DNA of 64,000 nucleotides from Nocardia crassostreae (GTDB taxonomy: Bacteria > Actinomycetota > Actinomycetes > Mycobacteriales > Mycobacteriaceae). Numbering within the stretch: position 1 is the first letter of the stretch; the number at the start of each line of letters is the position of its first letter. Made by a program: the position numbers and the translations under genes. The notes under the pieces are model-generated. The model was not told the DNA's origin. It made no database searches and saw only the letters and a list, made by a program, of their open reading frames with translations. Below, one piece after another: positions 61,855 to 64,000 of this stretch. The stretch is taken from positions 100,639 through 164,638 of the forward strand of contig NZ_BDCH01000039.1 in the NCBI RefSeq assembly GCF_001613405.1, in the 5' to 3' direction.

Positions 61855-62030
61855 CAGTGGGCAGTCGAACACTGGTGGCCAATCGAGTGCTGGTGGTCAG
61901 TCCAACGCTGGTGGTCAGTCGGGTGCTGGCGGTCAGTCCAACGCTGGCGGCCAGTCCAACGCTGGCGGCCAGTCGAATACCGGTGCGCAGAACAACGTCG
62001 GCGGCCAGAACAGCACCGGCGGCCAGTCGC
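61855..62030 (+). repeat. 15-bp coding repeats (Gly-Gln-Ser-Asn-Ala type)
   Basis: About ten units of five residues of the GGQSN/SA type, a flexible linker between domains of the CpnT-like protein. Confidence 0.75.
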
Positions 62031-62370
62031 GAGCCGGTGACACGGCAGCCCCGGGCAATGGTCCGCAGGCCGGTGACCCCAGCACAAGCGGCAACCCCTC
62101 CTCCGGCGACACCGCTAACAATGGTGCCAACCATGGCGATTCGGGTGCGTCGCCGCGCGCGGGCGATTCGGGCGATTCGGGTGCGTCGCCGCGCGCGGGT
62201 GATTCGGGTGATCAGTCGCGCGCAGGCGCTCCCGATGGCGGCGATACCGGTGCGTCCCCGACGCGCGAGGGCGAGACCCCCAATATCTCCGCCGATTCCA
62301 AGGAGTCCGAGGCCCCGGCCCCGGCAACCACGGCGACGAAGGCTCGTCGGCCGCACCCCGAGAAACCGCT

Positions 62371-62754
62371 CCCGAGACCGCCGCCCCGGCGGGAACCTCT
62401 CCCAGTGAGCCCGTCGCCCCCGGGGACAAAGGCACGACCCCGCAGGAGTCGGCTCCCGGACCCGAAGGCACGCAAGAGAAACCGCAACCCGCCCCGCAGG
62501 AGTCCCTGCCCTCCGCGGATAACCCCACCCAACCCGGTGGCCTCCAGGAAAACGTGGGCAGCCCCGAGACCGCCGCCCCGGCGGGTATCGCTCCCAGTGA
62601 GCCCGTCGCCCCCGGGGACAAGAGCGCGACCCCGCAGGAGTCGGCTCCCGGACCCGAAGGCACGCAAGAGAAACCGCAACCCAGCCCGCACGAGTCCCAG
62701 CCCTCGGCGGATAACCCCATCCAACCCGGTGGCCTCCAGGAAAACGCGGGCGGC
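62371..62754 (+). repeat. Two tandem copies of a 192-bp (64-residue) unit
   Basis: Copies at 62371-62562 and 62563-62754 both read PETAAPAG.SPSEPVAPGDK, PEGTQEKPQP and DNP.QPGGLQEN in the second frame of the CpnT-like gene. This strongly supports that frame as the translated one. Confidence 0.85.
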
Positions 62755-63849
62755 CCTGAGGCTGCCCCTGACAAGGGGGCTCAACCGGAGCCCGCCGCCG
62801 CAAACTTGGGCCAGCCTGACGCGACCCAGTCAATAGGTAGACCGGATGGTGCCCCCGCACAGCCTTCCACCACGAACCCCAATGGCATTGCGGAGCAGCC
62901 GTCTCCCGGTAATCCGAATGGTCTCGCGGAGCGGCCGAGCACCGGCAATCCGGACGGTTTGACTGAATTGCCGGGCATGACCGCTGGTGGCGAAGGCAAA
63001 TCTGGTGTGGCCGAACAGAATGCGCCGGTCGCACCAAGCGGCGCTCCGGACCCGGCCGCTGGCGGGCAGCAGCCCGCCGCCGCCGGTGCCACCTCCGGCG
63101 AAGCCACCCCACGCCCGTCCCTCGCCGGGCCCGAACAGCGTTCCCCCGTCGGCGATGGCCGCCAGCATTCGTCCCCGCCCAAGGCATCCGACGGCAGCAC
63201 TCCTCGCCCATCCACCCCGGAATCCCGCGCCCCCCAACCCCGCGCGGCCACCGCCGAATCCCGGCCCATCCTCTCCACCCCCGGCTCGGAACCGCTCCAG
63301 TCCGGCTCCTCCGCGAGCGACCAGTCCCACGCCGCCAACCCCGAGGGCGCAGCTACCCCGGAAACCGCGGCCAAGCCCGAGGCCACGCCAGAGGCGCCCG
63401 CGAAACCCGAAGCAGGACAGCCGAAGCCGGAAGACGAGAGCCAACCCGAGGGCGAGTCCAAGCCCGAGAGTGAGCCGAAACCAGAAGAATGAGAGTCAAA
63501 GCCGGAATCCGAACAGACTCCGGAAGGCGAGTCACAGCCCGACATCGAGCAGACGCCTGACCCCGAAGGGGAGCGGACACCCCAGGGTGAGCAGACGCCC
63601 GACCCGGACGGGCAGCAGACCCCTGAAGGCGAGCAGACCCCTGACGGGGAGCAGAGCCCCGACGGTGATGGGCAGGGACCGAATCCGGGTGGCGAGAATC
63701 CGCCTGGCCGGACCCCGGAGCCGTGGTTTCCGGGTACTACGTCGCAGATTCCATACACCCCCCGGTACACCCCTGAGGACGTGTCGCCCGCCGCACCTCC
63801 CTATGAGGCACCGGACGCGCCGGACGAGAGTGTTTGGAAGCCAAAGCCC

Positions 63850-64000
63850 GAACCCGCGCCGGAGCCTGAGCCGGAGCCCGAACCCGAGCCCGGGCCCGAA
63901 CCGGAGCCCGAACCGGAGCCTGAGCCGGAACCGGAGCCTGAGCCCGAGCCGGAGCCGGAGCCGGAGCCGGAGCCAGAACCCGAGCCCGAGCCCGAGCCAG
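63850..64000 (+). repeat. Glu-Pro (EPEP) hexanucleotide tract at the window end
   Basis: More than twenty GAGCCG/GAACCC-type hexamers encode a Glu-Pro rod. Such tracts can span a periplasm. The window ends inside it. Confidence 0.9.

Larger units (their letters stand above)
60707..64000 (+). pseudogene. CpnT-like type VII effector with long repeat region; frameshift, TGA, and cut by window end
   Basis: TTG at 60707. Residues 1-300 form a WXG100-like helical domain with hydrophobic segments (ILIVTSLIMLAAEIALAWIF) that resembles the N-terminal domain of the CpnT outer-membrane channel family. A spacer of GGQSNAGGQS-like repeats follows (61850-62030), then GDSGASPRAG repeats. Near 62311-62325, in the tract GGCCCCGGCCCCGGC, the frame moves by -1: the meaningful frame becomes GNHGDEGSSAAPRETAPET and so on. 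In that frame a 192-bp unit is repeated twice (62371-62754). A TGA at 63490-63492 then breaks the frame where GGA would give PEEGESKPE; after it the same frame runs to the end as a Glu-Pro tract. Whatever toxin lies at the C-terminus is outside the window. Confidence 0.7.

Noticed and set aside
61855..62030. Regular short repeats considered as a CRISPR array
   Set aside because: The unit is 15 bp without spacers and is in frame as Gly-Gln-Ser coding repeats. No cas gene is near.
181..63492. TGA read as an amino acid (selenocysteine or Trp) to explain the in-frame stops
   Set aside because: TGA is the normal stop in many intact genes here, including dozens of ATGA overlaps, and the broken codons would differ (Trp, Gly, Tyr by TAA). 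Recoding does not fit.
1..64000. tRNA, rRNA or insertion sequence
   Set aside because: I saw no tRNA-like cloverleaf, rRNA block, transposase or terminal inverted repeats in any gap.

Overview
The window comes from a high-GC actinomycete of the mycolic-acid group, most likely Nocardia or a close relative. The evidence is gene order plus protein sequence. The series pimB'-SRPBCC-TB16.3-ATPase-CPVC protein-plsC-exoribonuclease-DNA-binding protein/pknL-aroG-mptA-polyprenyl synthase-metF-lppM-GNAT-DUF3040-mraZ-dcw cluster-wag31-ileS-dinB runs parallel to Mycobacterium tuberculosis Rv2190c to Rv2144c plus Rv1536/Rv1537. The carotenoid genes, the HEPN protein and the CpnT-like type VII effector are additions to that backbone. 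I see no tRNA, rRNA, CRISPR array or insertion sequence.

Layout. 0-7.5 kb: a broken secreted metallopeptidase-like gene, then envelope genes on the + strand (pimB', two SRPBCC proteins, a frameshifted ArsA-like ATPase, a CPVC protein, a ROK glucokinase and a PlsC acyltransferase). 7.5-12 kb: an exoribonuclease, the PknL kinase (four PASTA repeats) divergent from its presumed substrate, and type II DAHP synthase. 12-17.5 kb: a minus-strand operon of polyprenyl synthase, crtI, mptA and crtB. 17.7-25.4 kb: metF, a secreted protein, and a second minus-strand operon (GNAT, CrtO-like oxidoreductase, hypothetical protein, CruF-like hydratase, lppM, GT2 glycosyltransferase). The carotenoid-tailoring genes here are spliced between conserved mycobacterial neighbours. 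25.5-47.4 kb: the division and wall (dcw) cluster, mraZ to wag31, nearly all translationally coupled. 47.4-50.9 kb: ileS behind an ultrashort T-box leader. 51-59.3 kb: mixed functions, including an MHS transporter, an NlpC/P60 protein, ohr/tetR and yhgE-like/marR divergent pairs, a lipoprotein propeller, galU and dinB. 59.5-64 kb: a lipoprotein, a WXG100 protein and the start of a very repetitive CpnT-like protein cut by the window end.

How the genes work together. The dcw block makes the peptidoglycan precursor (MurE, MurF, MraY, MurD, MurC), polymerises septal wall (FtsW, PbpB) and places the divisome (FtsZ, FtsQ, SepF, the FtsL-like protein, Wag31). PimB', MptA and PlsC serve the phosphatidylinositol-mannoside and lipoglycan layer. 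The polyprenyl synthase, CrtB and CrtI make an acyclic carotenoid backbone, which the second operon probably hydrates, oxidises and glycosylates.

The most striking feature is a gap. murG is missing from its invariant place between ftsW and murC, where an eight-codon frame remains that looks like a scar. Several other genes are broken by single events: a 10-bp tandem duplication in the ATPase, a TAA in ohr next to the catalytic cysteine, a TGA in the first gene, a frameshift and a TGA in the CpnT-like gene, and a decayed copy of the glycosyltransferase 3' end. Real decay and sequence error cannot be told apart from this window alone.
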